Assembly (NCBI RefSeq): GCF_039614715.1
Contig: NZ_CP154857.1
Coordinates: forward strand, 3,224,001-3,288,000
Reading direction: 5' to 3'
DNA: 64,000 bases
Origin: Microbacterium sp. AZCO
Lineage (GTDB): Bacteria; Actinomycetota; Actinomycetes; Actinomycetales; Microbacteriaceae
The notes beneath the pieces were generated by a model. That model was not told the origin of the DNA and did no database searches. It saw only the letters and a program-made list of their open reading frames with translations. Shown piece by piece: positions 29,264 through 38,478 of the stretch (its first letter is position 1; each line of letters opens with the position of its first letter). The translations under genes and the position numbers were made by a program.

Positions 29264-30181
29264 TCAGACGTTCAGCTCGATCCCCGTCTCGCGCTCCGAG
29301 AACTCCCAGAGCGCCGCGATGGCCCTCCGCCGCCCAGGCCGGAGGACGGCCAGCCGCACGGGCCGACCGTTGTTGACCCACCGCGGCCCGTAGAACTCGC
29401 CGCCCCTCGCGTGCGGGTCCGTCGCCGCTCGGATCTGCGGCATCGCGCCGTCCGCCGGAGGCATGCCCGTCGTCGCGGCGGCGCGCGCGAAGAACGGCGC
29501 CATGCGTCCTCCGCCGCCCTCGCGGACCGTCCGCAGCTGCAGATCGCTGTGCGACAGGCCGGGGTGGGCGATGAGGCTCTGCGCCCTCGCGCCCGCCGCG
29601 CGGAACCGCTCGTCCAGACCGAGCCCGAAGTGATAGTTCGCGAGCTTGGCGTTGCCGTAGGCGAGCCAGGACTGGTAGCGGCCGGGCGGATACGGCTTGC
29701 GCGGGTCGATCGCGCGCCCGAAATGATGCGCCGTCGAGCTCACCGTCACGATGCGCGCGCGGGACGCGGCCAGGAGTGACGGGAGGAGCAGCGCGGTGAA
29801 GGTCCAGTGCCCCAGGTGGTCGATCCCCATCTGCGTCTCGAAACCGTCGACAGTGCGCCCCTCGGGCATCGCCATGACGCCCGCGTTGTTCACGAGGATG
29901 TCGATCGACAGATGCCGCGCCGCGATGCCCTGCGCCGCGCGCTTCGTGGACTCCTGCGAGCCGAGGTCGAGCTCGACGAGCTCGAGCGACGCCTCGGGCG
30001 CCGTCGTGCGGATGCGCTCGATCGCCGCTGCCGCCTTGTCCTGGTCGCGCACGGCCATGACGACGTGCGCGCCCTTCGCCGCGAGCGCCTCGGCCGTCTC
30101 GAGCCCGAGCCCGCCGTTGGCTCCCGTCACCACGGCGATGCGACCGTGAAGATCGGGGATCGAATCCCGCGTGTAGGCCAT
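29264..30181 (-). CDS. SDR-family oxidoreductase (protochlorophyllide-reductase/WWOX-like subgroup)
   Basis: The ATG at 30181 with GAGGAGG just upstream gives 305 residues. TGANGGLG near the N-terminus, NNAGVMAMP near residue 95 and YGNAK as the active-site Tyr/Lys place it in the longer retinol-dehydrogenase-like SDR subgroup. It lies 47 bp after the FAH hydrolase gene and is probably the last gene of the aromatic operon that starts at 36545. It may reduce a ring-cleavage product, but this is inferred from position only. Confidence 0.85.
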   Translation of the reverse strand: MAYTRDSIPDLHGRIAVVTGANGGLGLETAEALAAKGAHVVMAVRDQDKAAAAIERIRTTAPEASLELVELDLGSQESTKRAAQGIAARHLSIDILVNNAGVMAMPEGRTVDGFETQMGIDHLGHWTFTALLLPSLLAASRARIVTVSSTAHHFGRAIDPRKPYPPGRYQSWLAYGNAKLANYHFGLGLDERFRAAGARAQSLIAHPGLSHSDLQLRTVREGGGGRMAPFFARAAATTGMPPADGAMPQIRAATDPHARGGEFYGPRWVNNGRPVRLAVLRPGRRRAIAALWEFSERETGIELNV

Positions 30182-30228
30182 GCTCCTCCTCGCTCGCCAG
30201 TACAGCCTCTCGCACCTGGCGCGCGAAG

Positions 30229-31188
30229 TCAGCGGGTGCGCGCGCGGGAGCGCTGGCGGGCGGGGGGAAGCGCCGGCGCGGTCACGATCGGACCGACCGT
30301 TCCGACCAGCTCGCCGATCCCCTCGACGGTCATGCGCACTTCGTCGCCCTCCTGCAGAGGAGGAAGCGTGGAGCCCCTCCCCCACAGCTCGCCGAGGCAT
30401 CCGCCGTTCCCGACCGTGCCGCTGCCGAGCACATCGCCCGGCACGACCCGCGCGTTGCGCGAGGCGTAGGCGACGAGCTCGCCGAACGGCCAGCCCATGT
30501 TCGACACGAGGTCTTCACCCACGAGCTCGCCGTTGATGCGCACCTCGGCGCGGATCGCGAGGAAGCCGTCGGCGTCGAGGTACTGCTCGAGCTCATCGGC
30601 GGTCACGATCCAGGGGCCGAGGCTCGTGCCGAAGTCCTTGCCCTTGGCAGGGCCCAGCCGCACCTTCATCTCGCGGGCCTGCAGGTCGCGCGCCGACCAG
30701 TCGTTCATGATCGTGTAGCCGAAGATGCGGGATGCCGCGTCCTCCGCGCTGAGGTTCGCCCCGCCGTCTCCGCCGACGACGGCCGCGATCTCGAGTTCGA
30801 AGTCGAGCCGCTTCGTGACCGGCGGGCTCACGGCGTCGCCGGGGCCGAGGATCGTGTGCGGATTGGTGAAGTAGAAGGTCGGGGCCTCGTACCACTCCGG
30901 CGCGACGAAGCTCTTGCCCTCGACGCCGGCGCTCACCCCTTCGACGTGCTCCTCGAAGGCCACGAAGTCGCGGACGGATGCCGGGATGACGGGGGCGAGC
31001 AGCCGCACCTCGGCGAGGGGCGTGCCGGCGTCGCCCTCCACTCGGGCGAAGGCCGCGTGCGCGGCATCCACTCCTCCCGGGAGGATGTCGGCGACCGTAA
31101 GCCCGTCGGGGAACGGCACGACACGATCGTCGATCACGAACCCTTCGCCGACCGCGTCGGACGAAGCCTGCCAGCGGGCGATCCTCAT
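30229..31188 (-). CDS. Fumarylacetoacetate hydrolase (FAH) family protein, copy 1
   Basis: A 319-residue FAH-fold protein. The metal-binding pair is in DFELEIAAVV, followed by GYTIMNDWSARD, KGKDFGTSLGPW and LGSGTVGNGG, all typical. Members hydrolyse or decarboxylate C-C bonds of beta-diketo or 2-hydroxydienoate compounds made by meta ring cleavage. The ATG overlaps the amidohydrolase stop by 4 nt. Together with the extradiol dioxygenase at 35526 it fits a ring-cleavage pathway; the exact reaction is not determined. Confidence 0.88.
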   Translation of the reverse strand: MRIARWQASSDAVGEGFVIDDRVVPFPDGLTVADILPGGVDAAHAAFARVEGDAGTPLAEVRLLAPVIPASVRDFVAFEEHVEGVSAGVEGKSFVAPEWYEAPTFYFTNPHTILGPGDAVSPPVTKRLDFELEIAAVVGGDGGANLSAEDAASRIFGYTIMNDWSARDLQAREMKVRLGPAKGKDFGTSLGPWIVTADELEQYLDADGFLAIRAEVRINGELVGEDLVSNMGWPFGELVAYASRNARVVPGDVLGSGTVGNGGCLGELWGRGSTLPPLQEGDEVRMTVEGIGELVGTVGPIVTAPALPPARQRSRARTR

Positions 31189-32192
31189 GCGTGCACCCGC
31201 GATTCGAGGAGGGCGGCGGCGTTTCCGCCGAGGATCCGCTCGGTGAGCTCGACCGGCAGATCGGCGCCGCGGACGAACGAGACCGGATCGTCGAGCCCCA
31301 TGTCGAACGGGAAGTCGCTGCCCAGCACCACCTGCGATGCGCCCGCGACCTCGACCAGGTGGCGCAGCGCCATCGGGTCGTGCACGACGGTGTCGAACCA
31401 CAGCTTGCGCAGGTACGTCGAGGGCGCGTGCGCGCAGCGCTGCGCCTCGGGCCGCACCTTCCAGGCCCGGTCGGACCGGCCGATCGCGAACGGCAGGTAG
31501 CCGCCGCCGTGCGCCGCGACGATGCGGAGATCGGGATGCCGGTCGAGCACGCCCGAGAAGATGACGTGCGACAGCGCCACGGCGTTCTCGGTCGGCTGTC
31601 CGACGGTGTTGGAGAGGTAGAAGCGGTCGAGCCGCTCGTCGAGGCTGCAGCCGAACGGATGCAGGAAGACGACGGCGCCGAGCTCGGCGGCCCGCGCCCA
31701 GAACGGCTCGAGCCGCTCGTCGGACAGCTCGACGTCGCCCGCGAACGACGAGATCTCGACGCCCGCGAGCCCGCGGCCGAGCACGGCGTCGTCGAGGCAC
31801 TCGAGGATGCGGGACGGATGCTGCAGCGGCACGAGCCCGAGGCCCGTCAGGCGGTCCGGAGCCTGCGCGACGTGATCGGCGATGAGGCGGTTCGCCTCTG
31901 ACGCCACCCAGACGCCGAGGCCCTCGGGCGCCCAGGGGTAGAAGTGGTTGGGCGAGGCGCTGACCCACTGCCGGTCGACCCCCTGCGCGTCCATCGCGGC
32001 GAGGCGCTCGGCGACCGAGGTCAGCTTCGGCACCCGTGCGCCGACCATGGGGCCCGACACGGCGAGGCTCTCGGCGCCGTTGCGGCGCAGCTCGAGCGCC
32101 GCCGCCTCCTTGACGAGCTCGGGCGCGCGCGCCTCGACCTCGGCCTGCAGGGACGGCAGCAGGACGTGCGCGTGGACGTCGGTGACGCTCAT
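31185..32192 (-). CDS. ACMSD-family amidohydrolase / non-oxidative decarboxylase
   Basis: A 335-residue metal-dependent TIM barrel. HAH at residues 7-9 is the N-terminal metal motif; later ligands lie in VFLHPFG, VAAHGGGYLPF and LGSDFPFDMG. This set is typical of the aminocarboxymuconate-semialdehyde decarboxylase family, which also includes gamma-resorcylate and other aromatic acid decarboxylases. The likely role here is decarboxylation of an aromatic or ring-opened acid. Start and stop overlap both neighbours by 4 nt. Confidence 0.87.
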   Translation of the reverse strand: MSVTDVHAHVLLPSLQAEVEARAPELVKEAAALELRRNGAESLAVSGPMVGARVPKLTSVAERLAAMDAQGVDRQWVSASPNHFYPWAPEGLGVWVASEANRLIADHVAQAPDRLTGLGLVPLQHPSRILECLDDAVLGRGLAGVEISSFAGDVELSDERLEPFWARAAELGAVVFLHPFGCSLDERLDRFYLSNTVGQPTENAVALSHVIFSGVLDRHPDLRIVAAHGGGYLPFAIGRSDRAWKVRPEAQRCAHAPSTYLRKLWFDTVVHDPMALRHLVEVAGASQVVLGSDFPFDMGLDDPVSFVRGADLPVELTERILGGNAAALLESRVHA

Positions 32193-33322
32193 GCCGGCCT
32201 CGCCATCTGCTGCGCGATGCCGAAGATGAGACCGCCGGCGTCGGCATCCCGATCCCCGTCGATCTGCCACTGCCCGAGCTGCACCGACGCGTCCACGACG
32301 ACCTTGGCGCGCGGGAGGCGCCGCGCATGGAAGAGGTCCCACAGGTCCTTGTCGAGCGACTCGAACTGCACGAGGAGCTCCGTCAGCACGAGCGCATCCT
32401 CGAGGCCCTGCGCCGCGCCCTGCGCGATCGTCGGGGGGCAGCTGTGCGCGGCGTCGCCGATGATGACGACGCGACCGCGGTTCCACGGCGCATCGACGAT
32501 GTGCTTGGTGAACCAGGTGTAGTTGGCGTGGGCGCCGTTCTCGAGGTCGGCACGGATGTGGTTCCACGGCCCGTCGTACGCGCGGGACTCCTCGAGCATG
32601 ATGCGCGTCGCGTCCTCGTCGGAGACCCCGAAGCGGTCCTGCGCCTTCTCGACGAGGAACGCGTACATCGTGTCCTCGCCGGTGGGCGTGTAGCCCGCGA
32701 TGTAGACGGGCCCGCCGTAGTACAGCTCGCTGCGCTGCACCTCCGCGGGACGCGAGACGAACGAGCGCCAGATGCCCATGCCGGTCGGTTCGGGCTTCTG
32801 CTCGATGCCGATGAGCTCGCGCACTGTCGAGTTGAGTCCGTCAGCGCCGATGACGAGGTCGTACACGCCCTCCGAGGCGCCGTCGACGAACACCTCGACG
32901 GAGTCGGGCGTCTGCACGAGGCCCGTCACCTTCGTGCCGAAGCGCACGTTCGCGCCGGCCTTCTGCGCGTGCGCGAGGAGGATGCGGGCGAGCTCGGGGC
33001 GCGGCATCCCCATCGCGGCGGGGTAGTCCGGGCCGCCCGTCTTGACGTCCGGGAGCTCGGCCACGATCGGCGCACCGGGTCCGGGCGCGCGCAGGTTGAG
33101 ACCCTCGAAGGCGTATCCGGCGGCGCGGATGTCGTCCCACGCGCCGAGCGCGTCGAACACGCGCAGGGCGTTGCCCTGCAGCGAGATGCCCGAGCCGAGC
33201 GCGCTGAGCTCGGCCTTCGCCTCGAAGAGATCCACCTCCACGCCCGCCTTCGCAAGCTGGATGGCGGCGGCGAGCCCCGCGACGCCGCTTCCGGCGATCG
33301 CGACCTTCTGGACTGCGGTCAT
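32189..33322 (-). CDS. Class A FAD-dependent aromatic monooxygenase
   Basis: The ATG at 33322 with AGAGAGG upstream gives 377 residues. It has the three group-A motifs: GSGVAG at residues 11-16 with E34 ending strand 2, the DG motif in GADGLNSTVR, and the GD motif in IIGDAAHSCPP. The family includes salicylate hydroxylase and 3-hydroxybenzoate 6-hydroxylase: NAD(P)H and O2 are used to hydroxylate a phenolic ring. It would prepare a ring for the dioxygenase of the same operon. Confidence 0.9.
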   Translation of the reverse strand: MTAVQKVAIAGSGVAGLAAAIQLAKAGVEVDLFEAKAELSALGSGISLQGNALRVFDALGAWDDIRAAGYAFEGLNLRAPGPGAPIVAELPDVKTGGPDYPAAMGMPRPELARILLAHAQKAGANVRFGTKVTGLVQTPDSVEVFVDGASEGVYDLVIGADGLNSTVRELIGIEQKPEPTGMGIWRSFVSRPAEVQRSELYYGGPVYIAGYTPTGEDTMYAFLVEKAQDRFGVSDEDATRIMLEESRAYDGPWNHIRADLENGAHANYTWFTKHIVDAPWNRGRVVIIGDAAHSCPPTIAQGAAQGLEDALVLTELLVQFESLDKDLWDLFHARRLPRAKVVVDASVQLGQWQIDGDRDADAGGLIFGIAQQMARPA

Positions 33323-33357
33323 GTCAGAACCTCTCTGTTCTTTGGGTTCGGGTCGGT

Positions 33358-34356
33358 CTAGAGGACGGCGACCGGGTTGACGGGTGAGCCGACCGCTCCC
33401 GTGATGGGAAGCGTCGGCGCGGCGAGGAAGAAGTCGTACCGACCCAGACGGCGGCACGTCTCGGCGAGCTCGTCGAGATCCCACATCTCGCCGATCGACA
33501 GCCCCAGGTTCGGGATGACGACCTGGTGGAGGGGCTGGAAGGACGGCACGTCGAACTCGTTGGGCCGCACCTCGAAGCCCCACGTGTCGGTCGCGATGCC
33601 GGCGATCTCGGCGCGGTGCAGCCAGCCCGCGGTCGTGAGCGAGAGGCCTGCTGCGGGACCGCCCGCGTATCCGTTCCAGCCTTCGCGGCGGGCACGGGCG
33701 TAGCGGCCCGTGCGCACGACGACGATGTCGCCGCGCCCCACGCGGCTCGAGTCGCCCTGCGCGGCGATCGTGGCGTCGAGGTCGGCCGCCGTGATCGCGT
33801 AGCCGTCCTCGAGCTCGCCGGTCTCGGGACGCAGGTGCGCCCCGACGTCCAGCAGCACGCCGCGCGTGACGAAGGACGTCTTCGTGTGCTCGATGCCGGT
33901 GACGAGGTCGCCGTCGCTCGTGACGACGTCGCCCGCCCGACGCCCGTTCCACGCGTTGCCGTGGTCGAAGATGTGGCCGAGCCCGTCCCACTGCGTCGAG
34001 CACTGGAGGGGCATCGCGATGACGTCGTCGGCCCCGCCGATGCCGTGCGGGAACCCCTGGTTGCCCCGCTCGGCGTCGGTGCCCGTGTCGGTCATCGTGT
34101 GCACCGGGTTCGTGCGACGACGCCATCCCGTCTGAGGGCCGTCGGTGTCGAACGGCTGCGCGAGCGAGACGACGACGCCCTCGCGCACGAGCGCGGCCGC
34201 CTCGATCCGCTTGGCGGCGTCGATGAAGTTGAGGGTGCCGAGCCGGTCGTCGTCGCCCCAGCGGCCCCAGTTGCGGTACGCCTCGGCGCGTGCGGCGATC
34301 TCGGCCTCGGGGTTCTGCCGGTCGAGGTCACGGGGGTCTTCGGACGGCCCGGTCAT
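33358..34356 (-). CDS. Cyclase-family protein (putative metal-dependent hydrolase)
   Basis: A 332-residue protein of the cyclase/kynurenine formamidase-like superfamily. The N-terminal RNWGRWGDDDRLGTLN is characteristic of the long bacterial subgroup. The metal motif is QWDGLGH (in place of HxGTHxD), and DIVVVRTG follows. It probably hydrolyses an amide, ester or lactone. It is not closely similar to the cyclase at 19991-20908. It is in the aromatic operon, 35 bp upstream of the monooxygenase gene. Confidence 0.82.
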   Translation of the reverse strand: MTGPSEDPRDLDRQNPEAEIAARAEAYRNWGRWGDDDRLGTLNFIDAAKRIEAAALVREGVVVSLAQPFDTDGPQTGWRRRTNPVHTMTDTGTDAERGNQGFPHGIGGADDVIAMPLQCSTQWDGLGHIFDHGNAWNGRRAGDVVTSDGDLVTGIEHTKTSFVTRGVLLDVGAHLRPETGELEDGYAITAADLDATIAAQGDSSRVGRGDIVVVRTGRYARARREGWNGYAGGPAAGLSLTTAGWLHRAEIAGIATDTWGFEVRPNEFDVPSFQPLHQVVIPNLGLSIGEMWDLDELAETCRRLGRYDFFLAAPTLPITGAVGSPVNPVAVL

Positions 34357-34459
34357 GCTCGGTTCTCTCTCGTCAGGGTGGGCATGTCCCGATAAGGCGA
34401 GGCTGAAGGGTGCTGAGGAGTCGGTTTTCGAGACATGACCGGGGGAAAGTGGGACATCA

Positions 34460-35446
34460 TCAGACTGCGGGGCCCTCGGCGAGGCAGCGGACCACCTGGG
34501 TGCCGAGGCCCTCGATCGTGCCCGTCATGACGTCGCCGTCGCGCAGGTAGCGCTTCCAGTGCTGGCCGTTGCCGGCGGGGCTGCCCGTGAGCAGCAGGTC
34601 GCCCGGCAGGAGCGGGAGGGTCTGGGATGCCGCGGCGATGAGCGTCCTGACATCGAAGACGAGCTCGGCGGTCGTGGCATCCTGCATCACGTCGCCGTTG
34701 AGCTCGAGCCGGACCGACAGGCTGCTCGGATCGACGAAGGTCGCCGGCACGAGGAACGGACCCGTGGGGAGGAACCCGGGGGCGTTCTTCGACCGATACC
34801 AGTCGGCGCCGATGTCGCCGACATCGGGCGGGAAGACGCGATCGCGCGTGGTGATGTCGTTGACGATCGTGTAGCCGGCCACGTGATCGAGCGCGCGCTC
34901 GGGGTCGACGCGGAAGGCTTCGCGGCCGATCACGACGGCGAGCTCGAGCTCCCAGTCGTGCGTCTCGCTGTAGTCCGGCAGCACGAGCGGCACGTCGTCG
35001 CCGACGACGCACTGCGGCAGACCGAGGAAGATGAACGGCCGTCCGCTTGCCGCGCGGGCATCCATGATGCCCTCCGCCTTCGCGCGCACCTCATCGGGCG
35101 ACAGCCCCGACTCGCCGCCCTTGGTGAGGCCCGCCATGATCAGCTGCACGACGTGCGTGCGGTAGTTGGCGCCCGCCTGCAGCACCTGGCGCGGCTCGAC
35201 CGGTGCCGTCAGCACGACGTCGGCGAGCGGCATCCACCCTTCGACGTCACCGTCGCGGTCCGCGAGGGCCGCGAGGCGGTCCCAGTCGGGGTGCGCGAGG
35301 AAGGCGTTGAGGTCCGCGGCGCCGAGCTCGTCGGGCGAGAGCGTGCGGATGCGGTCGCCCGCGACGAGGCCCAGACGCACGGAATCGCCGTCGCGGAATC
35401 GTGCGAAGGCGAAGGGGGCGGTGAGCCCCTCGGACGTCGTCGTCAT
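34460..35446 (-). CDS. Fumarylacetoacetate hydrolase (FAH) family protein, copy 2
   Basis: A 328-residue protein. LQAGANYRTH starts the FAH core, DWELELAVVIGRE carries the metal Glu pair, and GYTIVNDITTRD and LTGSPAGNG follow. It is clearly different from copy 1 (30229-31188), so the two probably act at successive steps. A 103-bp gap separates it from the cyclase gene and shows no strong motif. A strong hairpin precedes it (35480-35519). Confidence 0.88.
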   Translation of the reverse strand: MTTTSEGLTAPFAFARFRDGDSVRLGLVAGDRIRTLSPDELGAADLNAFLAHPDWDRLAALADRDGDVEGWMPLADVVLTAPVEPRQVLQAGANYRTHVVQLIMAGLTKGGESGLSPDEVRAKAEGIMDARAASGRPFIFLGLPQCVVGDDVPLVLPDYSETHDWELELAVVIGREAFRVDPERALDHVAGYTIVNDITTRDRVFPPDVGDIGADWYRSKNAPGFLPTGPFLVPATFVDPSSLSVRLELNGDVMQDATTAELVFDVRTLIAAASQTLPLLPGDLLLTGSPAGNGQHWKRYLRDGDVMTGTIEGLGTQVVRCLAEGPAV

Positions 35447-35479
35447 GTGTCCTCCGTGTTCGTGGTGTCGAACGTGGTG

Positions 35480-35519
35480 CGAGGGCGGGGACGCCCTTCA
35501 GGAAGCGTCCCCGCCCTCG
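35480..35519 (-). other. Strong intercistronic hairpin after the dioxygenase gene
   Basis: A 15-bp perfect stem (35480-35494 with 35505-35519) and 10-nt loop lie just after the dioxygenase stop. There is no T-tract, so it is probably a processing or attenuation point that changes expression between the dioxygenase and the rest of the operon, not a full terminator. Confidence 0.7.
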
Positions 35520-35525
35520 AGCTTG

Positions 35526-36545
35526 TCAGCCCTGGCCCTGCTTGGCGTAGGGGTTGAGCAGGGCGTCGCGGATCTCGTCGGGCACGCCCTCCTCCGTCGC
35601 CGAGGGGCCGTCGGCGGGCGGGAACGACTCCGTCATCGACATCGGCATGACGCTGTTGCGGTAGAAGTTGTTCGATCCCTGCGACGGGCGCCAGGTGTTG
35701 GCCTCCCAGTCCGGCACGTAGTTGCGGTAGCCGCCCGTGTTGAGCTCGATGCGCAGCGACGAGGGCTCGCGGTAGTAGAGGAAGTTCTGCTCGCCGATGC
35801 CGTGGATCGAGGGGCCGTACTCGATCGGGTAGCCGTTCTCGCCGAGGATGTCGGCCGCGATGAGCAGCTCCTCGCGCGTGTCGACCCAGAAGGCGTAGTG
35901 GTTGACACGGCCGGCGCGGCTCGAGCCGTCGAGGACCACACCGAGGTCGTGCGACTTCTCGTTGGTGGTGAGGACGGAGAAGACCGAGATCGGCGCCTCG
36001 TCGAGCACCGTGCGGGCCATGAAGCGGAAGCCGAGCACGTCGACGTACCAGGTGACGAACGCGTCGACGTCGCTCGTGGCGACCGTGACGTGGTCGAGCT
36101 GGCGCGGTGCGCCGGCGACCTTGCTGCGGCGCGAGGGACGATCGGGGTAGATCGACGCGGCGTCGCCCTCGATGTCCTTATGGCGCGTGACGTCCCAGTG
36201 GAGCGTCAGCGTGTGGCCGAAGGGTCCGGTGAAGCGGTAGGCCCGGCCGATCTTGTGCACGTCGACCCATTCGCCCTGGATGCCGGCGGCCTCGACGCGC
36301 TTCGCCGCCTCTTCGAGCGCCTCGGGGCTCGAGGTGCGCCACGCGGCCGTGTCGAGGCTCGGCTCGTCGCCAGGGAGGACGACGACCGAGTAGGCGTAGT
36401 AGTCGCCCCAGCAGCGGAGGTAGACGGCGCCGTCGACGCGGTCGACGACCGTGAGGCCGACCTGGTTGACGTAGAAGTCGACGGATGCCTCGACATCGGG
36501 CGACGTGATCGCCACATAGGAGAGGTGGGAGAGCAGCTTGATCAT
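35526..36545 (-). CDS. Extradiol (type I, VOC) ring-cleaving dioxygenase
   Basis: The ATG at 36545 gives 339 residues in two vicinal-oxygen-chelate modules, as in catechol 2,3-dioxygenase. The iron ligands H152 (LDHVTV), H216 (VNHYAFWV) and E267 (LRIELNT) are all present in the C-terminal module; H111/H116 (GHTLTLHW) belong to the N-terminal module. It cleaves a catechol-type ring next to the hydroxyls with O2. It is the first gene of the aromatic operon. Two GATATGC copies 15 bp apart lie upstream at 36608-36629. Confidence 0.9.
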   Translation of the reverse strand: MIKLLSHLSYVAITSPDVEASVDFYVNQVGLTVVDRVDGAVYLRCWGDYYAYSVVVLPGDEPSLDTAAWRTSSPEALEEAAKRVEAAGIQGEWVDVHKIGRAYRFTGPFGHTLTLHWDVTRHKDIEGDAASIYPDRPSRRSKVAGAPRQLDHVTVATSDVDAFVTWYVDVLGFRFMARTVLDEAPISVFSVLTTNEKSHDLGVVLDGSSRAGRVNHYAFWVDTREELLIAADILGENGYPIEYGPSIHGIGEQNFLYYREPSSLRIELNTGGYRNYVPDWEANTWRPSQGSNNFYRNSVMPMSMTESFPPADGPSATEEGVPDEIRDALLNPYAKQGQG

Positions 36546-36606
36546 CTTCGATCCCTTCGGTGGAGTGAGTCTGCGGGATGTCCCTCGACTACTTTCGCCG
36601 GAGTCG

Positions 36607-36640
36607 TGCATATCCGGGAACGGCATATCGCCTATCCCCC
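36607..36640 (-). promoter_or_regulatory. Likely regulatory region of the aromatic operon
   Basis: GCATATC occurs at 36608-36614 and 36623-36629 (15-bp period), followed by an AT-richer CTATCC, in the 108-bp gap upstream of the dioxygenase gene. Repeated half-sites on one DNA face suggest an activator or repressor operator. No clear -35/-10 pair was found. Confidence 0.4.
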
Positions 36641-36653
36641 GAATCAGCACCGT

Positions 36654-37439
36654 TTATGAAGTGGATGCTGCGACCCGCGCGTCGGCCCGGCTGCGGAGGA
36701 TCGCCTCGGCGACAGCCGTCTCCGCGGCGAGATCGGCGAGGTCGGCGGGGATCACGCCGCCGTCGACCGCGGCGATCGCGCGGCGGAGCGCGACCCGCTG
36801 CGGGCTCTCGAATCTCGCCGGCGACCGGCGCCGCGACGAGGCATCCGTCACCGTGAGCCACTGTTCGCCGCCGCCCGCCTCGAGTTCGAGCAGCGTCTCG
36901 CCGAGCGCCGTCAGTCGCACTCTGCCGTCGGCGGGAGCACCCGCCGACGATCCGACGACGAGGGACACGGGCGTGCCCCCGCCGGCGTCAAGGAGGGCCA
37001 CGCCGCGCCCGCGGGCGACGTCCGCGGAACGGAGGGTCTGGGGGCCCGGCGCGACGACGGCGACCCACCCGAGCGCGTCGAGAAGCGCTCCCGCCAGAGC
37101 CGGCTCGGGAGCGTGGCACTCGACGACGAGCGCCGAGGGCGTCCCGATCGGAAGGGTGCGCACGTCCGCCGCGAGGTCGGGGCGCAGGAGTGCCCGCTCG
37201 AGCACGACGGGCGCTCCCGTGAGCCGACGCACGGCGTCCGCGGGCGCGGGGCGCGGGCGACTCACGACGACCGCGACCGCGCCGGAGCCCATCGCGACGA
37301 GGGTGTCCTCCCACCACCGGCCGGCACCGTCGAGCACGACGACCGCCCCCTCGGGCGACCCGGTCGGCCGGACCGACTCCGGCAGCTCGGCGAGCGCGCC
37401 CAGGTAGCGGTCGAGCGTGGAGTGGACGGGGATGCTCAT
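36654..37439 (-). CDS. Hypothetical protein coupled to a Gfo/Idh oxidoreductase
   Basis: A 261-residue protein whose ATG overlaps the oxidoreductase stop by 4 nt. It is rich in Ala, Val and Gly; VVVLDGAGRWWEDTLVAMG looks like an alpha/beta nucleotide-type fold but lacks a clear glycine motif. The C-terminal quarter is helical. I do not recognise the family; tight coupling suggests an accessory subunit of the oxidoreductase. Confidence 0.6.
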   Translation of the reverse strand: MSIPVHSTLDRYLGALAELPESVRPTGSPEGAVVVLDGAGRWWEDTLVAMGSGAVAVVVSRPRPAPADAVRRLTGAPVVLERALLRPDLAADVRTLPIGTPSALVVECHAPEPALAGALLDALGWVAVVAPGPQTLRSADVARGRGVALLDAGGGTPVSLVVGSSAGAPADGRVRLTALGETLLELEAGGGEQWLTVTDASSRRRSPARFESPQRVALRRAIAAVDGGVIPADLADLAAETAVAEAILRSRADARVAASTS

Positions 37440-38464
37440 GCCGGCGCCCCCACCAGGAGGGCGGCGTCCTCGGCGAGGCGCAGCGCGTAGCGCACGTCAT
37501 CGAGGAGCTCGTCGTACTCGACCGGCTCCCCTCTCTCGAGGAGGTCGGCGAGGGCGCTCCACTCGGCGATGTAGCCGTCGCCCTCCTCGCGGGGATAGGT
37601 CGTGTCCCGATCGATGGCGCGGACGCGCACGGCCGCGCTGCCGGCGTGCACGAACGCCGGCGGGAAGGTGACGTCGAGGCGATCGCGGTCGGTCGTCACG
37701 CTGATCCTCCACAGCGCGTCGGCTCCACCGGGGAGCATGACGGTCGTGAGCTGCACGGGGATCCCGCTCGCCACGAAGCCCACGGCATAGCCGACGGGAG
37801 GAAGCGCACGCGCGAAGACGACGCGCTCGAATCGGGGCGCCAGGTCGCGGACGAGCGGCAGGTCGTGGATCGCCAGACCGGTCAGCAGCGCTCGGACGAC
37901 GGCTGCGGCCACGGCGGGATCGGAGAGATCGGCGGGCGGTCGGCCGGGAGACGGTGCGAATGCCTCGGTGACGACGTCGTGATACCGGCCGTTCGGCGGC
38001 AGCGACAGAGTCACCGAGATCGAGACGACCGGTCCGCCCGACGTCGAAAGATGATGCCGGGCGCGCCCCCAGGCCGGGTCGTAGTAGTGGTTGGTGCCCA
38101 CGATGAGCGGAACGCCGGCCCTCCGGCACGCCTCGATCGCCTCCTCCGCGTCGGCGACCGTCGTCGCGACGGGCTTCTCGCAGAGGATGGCGCGCTTTCC
38201 GGCCGCGACGCTCGCCAGGATCTGAGCGGCGTGCTCCGCAGGCGGGCTGCAGATCGCGACGACATCGACGGCGGGATCCGCGAGGAGCTCGGTGATCCCG
38301 CTCGATGAACGGGCGTCCACCCGGGCGGCGAGGTCGGCCGCTCGCCCGCTGCCGGCGTCTGCGATGTGGACGACTCTGAAGTGCGCCGCGAGGCGCGCCA
38401 CAGTCGGCAGGTGCAGCGCCGCAACGCCGGGCCCCGCCCCGATGATCCCGACTCCAGGAGGCAT
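37436..38464 (-). CDS. Gfo/Idh/MocA-family oxidoreductase (copy 1)
   Basis: The ATG at 38464 has GGAAGG at good spacing (a GTG two codons upstream is too close) and gives 342 residues. GIIGAGPGV is the NAD(P)-binding loop, and CEKPVATTV carries the conserved EKP lysine. The C-terminal domain has NHYYDPAW in place of the usual substrate lobe. It probably oxidises or reduces a sugar hydroxyl. It is divergent from a ROK regulator gene with a palindrome in between. Confidence 0.85.
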   Translation of the reverse strand: MPPGVGIIGAGPGVAALHLPTVARLAAHFRVVHIADAGSGRAADLAARVDARSSSGITELLADPAVDVVAICSPPAEHAAQILASVAAGKRAILCEKPVATTVADAEEAIEACRRAGVPLIVGTNHYYDPAWGRARHHLSTSGGPVVSISVTLSLPPNGRYHDVVTEAFAPSPGRPPADLSDPAVAAAVVRALLTGLAIHDLPLVRDLAPRFERVVFARALPPVGYAVGFVASGIPVQLTTVMLPGGADALWRISVTTDRDRLDVTFPPAFVHAGSAAVRVRAIDRDTTYPREEGDGYIAEWSALADLLERGEPVEYDELLDDVRYALRLAEDAALLVGAPA

Positions 38465-38478
38465 CCTCACCCCTTCCG

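Noticed and set aside
34357..34459. Small peptide gene in the 103-bp gap before the cyclase gene
   Set aside because: The short frame on the minus strand has no ribosome site and an unlikely composition; no signal seen beyond the cyclase ribosome site.
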